From Micromonosporaceae bacterium (lineage in GTDB: Bacteria; Actinomycetota; Actinomycetes; Mycobacteriales; Micromonosporaceae), in NCBI GenBank assembly GCA_019689695.1, contig JADGHA010000192.1, forward strand, positions 1 through 7,557: a stretch of DNA of 7,557 nucleotides. Reading direction: 5' to 3'. The position numbers and the translations under genes were made by a program. Positions 6,131 to 7,557 of the stretch are shown here, one piece after another. A model generated the notes under the pieces. The model was not told where the DNA came from. It made no database searches and saw only the letters and a program-made list of their open reading frames with translations. Within the stretch, counting starts at the first letter, position 1; each line of letters opens with the position of its first letter.

Positions 6131-7057
6131 TCAGTCCCCGGGCGTGATGCCCCAGGTGCCGGTCCAGGTCTGTCCCGGCTCCAGGGTCACCACATCGCGG
6201 CCGGAACGGAACGCATCCGGCGGGCAGGTCATCGGCTCCACCGCCAGCGCCCGGCGGAAGCGGTCCCCGGGAAGCGTGTCCGAGGTGAACACCTGCCACC
6301 AGCGAAAGGCGCCATCCGCCCAGACCCGGGCCGACCGGCGCCCGCAGGACGTCTCGGCCGAGACGACGACCGGCTCGCCGGTCACCTCGCCGAAGGCCGT
6401 GTTCAGCACCGCGCCGCCGATGCGCCGCGGCTGGTTGTAGTCCAGCTCGCCACCGGCCACCTTCGCCGCGCCGATCGGCAGCAGCCGGCCGTCCACCAGC
6501 AGGTGGCTGCGCGCCGGCACCTGCAACGTCAGCTCGTCCACCGCGGTCACGCCCAGCCGCAGGTAAGGGTGCGCGCCCAGCCCGAACGGGCACGGCTCGG
6601 CACCCACGTTGGTCGCCTCGTGCCGGGCCCGCAGGCCGTCCGCGCCGACCGACCACTGGGTGCGCAGCAGCACCGGCCACGGGTACCCCTCCTGCGCGGC
6701 GATCAGGCACTCCAGTGTCACCGAGTCGGCGGTCCGCGCCACCGGCCGCCAGGGCACCCAGCCGACCAGGCCGTGGATCGCGGTGTGCCGGTCCGGCTCG
6801 GTCACCGCGACCTGCCACGACCGCCCGCCGAACGTGTACCGGCCGTCGCGGAGCCGGTTCGGCCACGGCGCGAGCACCTTGCCCGACCAGCCCGGGCACA
6901 GCTCGTCCGGGTCGTACGGGTCGAGCACCTCGACCCCGTTCGCCCGGTACGCCCGCAGCCCGCCGCCGATCTCGACCACCACCGCCTCGTGACCCCCGGC
7001 AGCGATCGTCCACTGTGCACCACACCGGTGCGCCCTCGTCGGTACCGCGGTTTCCAT
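6131..7057 (-). CDS. Aldose 1-epimerase (mutarotase) family protein
   Basis: A 308-residue cytoplasmic protein from the ATG at 7057. It interconverts alpha and beta anomers of an aldose or a related sugar. Family marks in order: WPNRLRDGRYTFGG (65-78) with the sugar-binding N67-R68; H95 in IHGLVGW (94-100); H163 in FGLGAHPYLRL (158-168), the expected catalytic acid; and E274 in AVEPMTCPPDAF (272-283), the expected catalytic base. They correspond to His96, His170 and Glu304 of Lactococcus GalM. The form resembles the shorter YihR/YphB-like branch rather than classical GalM, so the natural sugar is open. A GTG at 7078 would add 7 residues but has no ribosome binding site. Before the ATG, TAGGGT may be a -10 of a leaderless transcript or, less well, a weak Shine-Dalgarno. 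The gene leads a pair with the nitroreductase. Confidence 0.91.
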   Translation of the reverse strand: METAVPTRAHRCGAQWTIAAGGHEAVVVEIGGGLRAYRANGVEVLDPYDPDELCPGWSGKVLAPWPNRLRDGRYTFGGRSWQVAVTEPDRHTAIHGLVGWVPWRPVARTADSVTLECLIAAQEGYPWPVLLRTQWSVGADGLRARHEATNVGAEPCPFGLGAHPYLRLGVTAVDELTLQVPARSHLLVDGRLLPIGAAKVAGGELDYNQPRRIGGAVLNTAFGEVTGEPVVVSAETSCGRRSARVWADGAFRWWQVFTSDTLPGDRFRRALAVEPMTCPPDAFRSGRDVVTLEPGQTWTGTWGITPGD

Positions 7058-7065
7058 GGGGCCAG

Positions 7066-7071
7066 ACCCTA
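7066..7071 (-). promoter_or_regulatory. TAGGGT, possible leaderless -10 for the epimerase
   Basis: On the minus strand TAGGGT ends 8 bases before the ATG at 7057. A TAnnnT -10 at this distance would start transcription at or within a base or two of the A of the ATG, the usual geometry of leaderless actinobacterial genes. The expected -35 region (about 7089-7095) is pure GC and has no recognisable hexamer. The same bases include AGGG at a 9-base spacing, so a conventional ribosome binding site is the alternative. Confidence 0.38.
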
Positions 7072-7103
7072 CCGCCACTGCCTGACCCGCGGGCCAGCCG
7101 CCC

Positions 7104-7151
7104 GGCGGTCAGCCCGGCCGGCGGTCAGCCCGGCCGGCGGTCAGGCCGGCC
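7104..7151. repeat. Three tandem copies of a 16-bp unit
   Basis: The unit GGCGGTCAGCCCGGCC occurs at 7104-7119 and 7120-7135 exactly, and at 7136-7151 with one C-to-G change at its tenth base. The array lies between the transporter and the epimerase and reaches the last codons of the transporter. Each unit contains TCA, which is a TGA stop on the minus strand. Because 16 is not a multiple of 3, the stops at 7141, 7125 and 7109 fall in all three minus-strand frames. The third copy supplies the actual stop of the transporter gene. Confidence 0.95.
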
Positions 7152-7153
7152 GG
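7130..7153 (-). terminator. GC hairpin spanning the transporter stop codon
   Basis: CCGGCCGGC (7130-7138) pairs perfectly with GCCGGCCGG (7145-7153) around a 6-base loop (7139-7144). The loop contains the TGA stop of the MFS gene. The preceding repeat copy can form a related 8-bp hairpin at 7114-7137 with one mismatch at the loop edge. There is no following T-tract, as expected for many actinobacterial terminators. Its place at a gene end, with a promoter-like site just downstream, supports a terminator. Confidence 0.5.
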
Positions 7154-7557
7154 TAGCGGAGCAGCACGGGGAAGGCGATCGCCAGCAGGCCCGCGAGCAC
7201 GGCCGCGGCGATCCCGCCACCGGCCCACGCCGCGGTGGTGCCGAAGGCGGCCGCGGTGGCGCCGGCGCGCAGGTCGCCCAGCCGGGGGCCGCCGGCCACC
7301 ACCGCGATGAAGATGCCCTGCATCCGGCCCTGCAGCTGGTCCGGTGCGTACGTCTGCAGGATGGTCTGCCGGTAGACGGCGCTGACCAGGTCGGCCGCAC
7401 CGCCCACGGCGAGCAGCAGCACCGCCAGCCACAGCGGCCCGGCGAGCCCCGCGCCGGCCACCGCCAGCCCCCAGGCCATGACGGCGATGACCAGGGCCAC
7501 CCCTTGCCGGCGGACCCGCCCGCCCCAGCCCGGGGTGAGCCCGGCCAGCACGGCCCC
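7141..7557 (-). CDS. MFS transporter, C-terminal part (runs off window)
   Basis: The last 138 residues of a Major Facilitator Superfamily permease; the gene starts beyond base 7557. Hydrophobic segments fall at about residues 20-38, 41-60, 78-90 and 110-134 of the visible part, consistent with the last four or so of twelve helices. The loop around residues 57-98 is diagnostic: VYRQTILQTYAPDQLQGRMQ is followed by AVVAGGPRLGDLRAG, as in the branch that contains the enterobactin exporter EntS and related multidrug permeases (MFS_3). By family it moves a small molecule out of the cell using the proton gradient. The substrate cannot be inferred, and I see no siderophore genes here. It ends with LRYRPA and a TGA inside the tandem repeat. 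Whether it is transcribed on into the epimerase depends on the hairpin at its end. Confidence 0.86.
   Translation of the reverse strand, partial: GAVLAGLTPGWGGRVRRQGVALVIAVMAWGLAVAGAGLAGPLWLAVLLLAVGGAADLVSAVYRQTILQTYAPDQLQGRMQGIFIAVVAGGPRLGDLRAGATAAAFGTTAAWAGGGIAAAVLAGLLAIAFPVLLRYRPA

Noticed and set aside
7104..7151. The tandem 16-bp units as a CRISPR array or attachment site
   Set aside because: The copies are directly adjacent with no spacers, too short for CRISPR repeats, and no cas, integrase or tRNA gene is present.
6086..7156. A 356-codon plus-strand frame opposite the epimerase and nitroreductase
   Set aside because: Arg/Pro/His-rich shadow with no recognisable motif, spanning two real genes.

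Overview
This is a very GC-rich window whose genes nearly always end codons in G or C. GTG starts are common, and some promoter-like sites have TAnnnT -10 elements. This points to an actinomycete chromosome. The family mix would suit Micromonosporaceae or a neighbour, but that placement is a guess. Nothing here is clearly mobile: I see no transposase, integrase, phage gene, tRNA, rRNA or CRISPR array.

Layout from left to right. Bases 1-331 hold no supportable gene and open with an uninterrupted run of 43 C, most likely a sequencing or assembly artefact at or near a contig end. Then come a GT-C type membrane glycosyltransferase of the family 39 kind (332-1846, +), a single-pass membrane protein with a DUF4230 domain (1905-2819, -) and a CDP-alcohol phosphatidyltransferase (3021-3971, +). 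The last two diverge from a 201-bp spacer. Next is a minus-strand pair: a 96-residue protein with a ParB/sulfiredoxin-like C-terminal motif (5134-5424) and a glutaryl-CoA-dehydrogenase-like acyl-CoA dehydrogenase (3977-5137), sharing a 4-base GTGA overlap. A second minus-strand pair follows: an aldose 1-epimerase (6131-7057) and a nitroreductase-family flavoprotein (5533-6129), one base apart. The window ends inside an MFS transporter whose C-terminal 138 residues are present (7141 to beyond 7557, -).

How the genes fit together. The glycosyltransferase and the phosphatidyltransferase are both envelope-building enzymes: one transfers a sugar from a polyprenyl-phosphate donor, the other makes a phospholipid or phospho-alcohol lipid. 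They are not in one operon, so a shared pathway is not shown. The acyl-CoA dehydrogenase and its small partner are almost certainly co-translated. The epimerase and nitroreductase are also very tightly coupled, though their biochemistry has no obvious link.

Novelty. This is mostly ordinary chromosomal housekeeping and I found no convincing new defence, mobile or biosynthetic system. The points most worth a second look are: (a) a 16-bp tandem repeat that puts a stop codon in all three minus-strand frames and folds into a 9-bp GC hairpin around the transporter's stop; (b) the coupling of a ParB-like small protein to a GCDH-like enzyme; (c) a possible leaderless start for the epimerase; and (d) the poly-C run, which should be checked before anything left of about base 60 is trusted.
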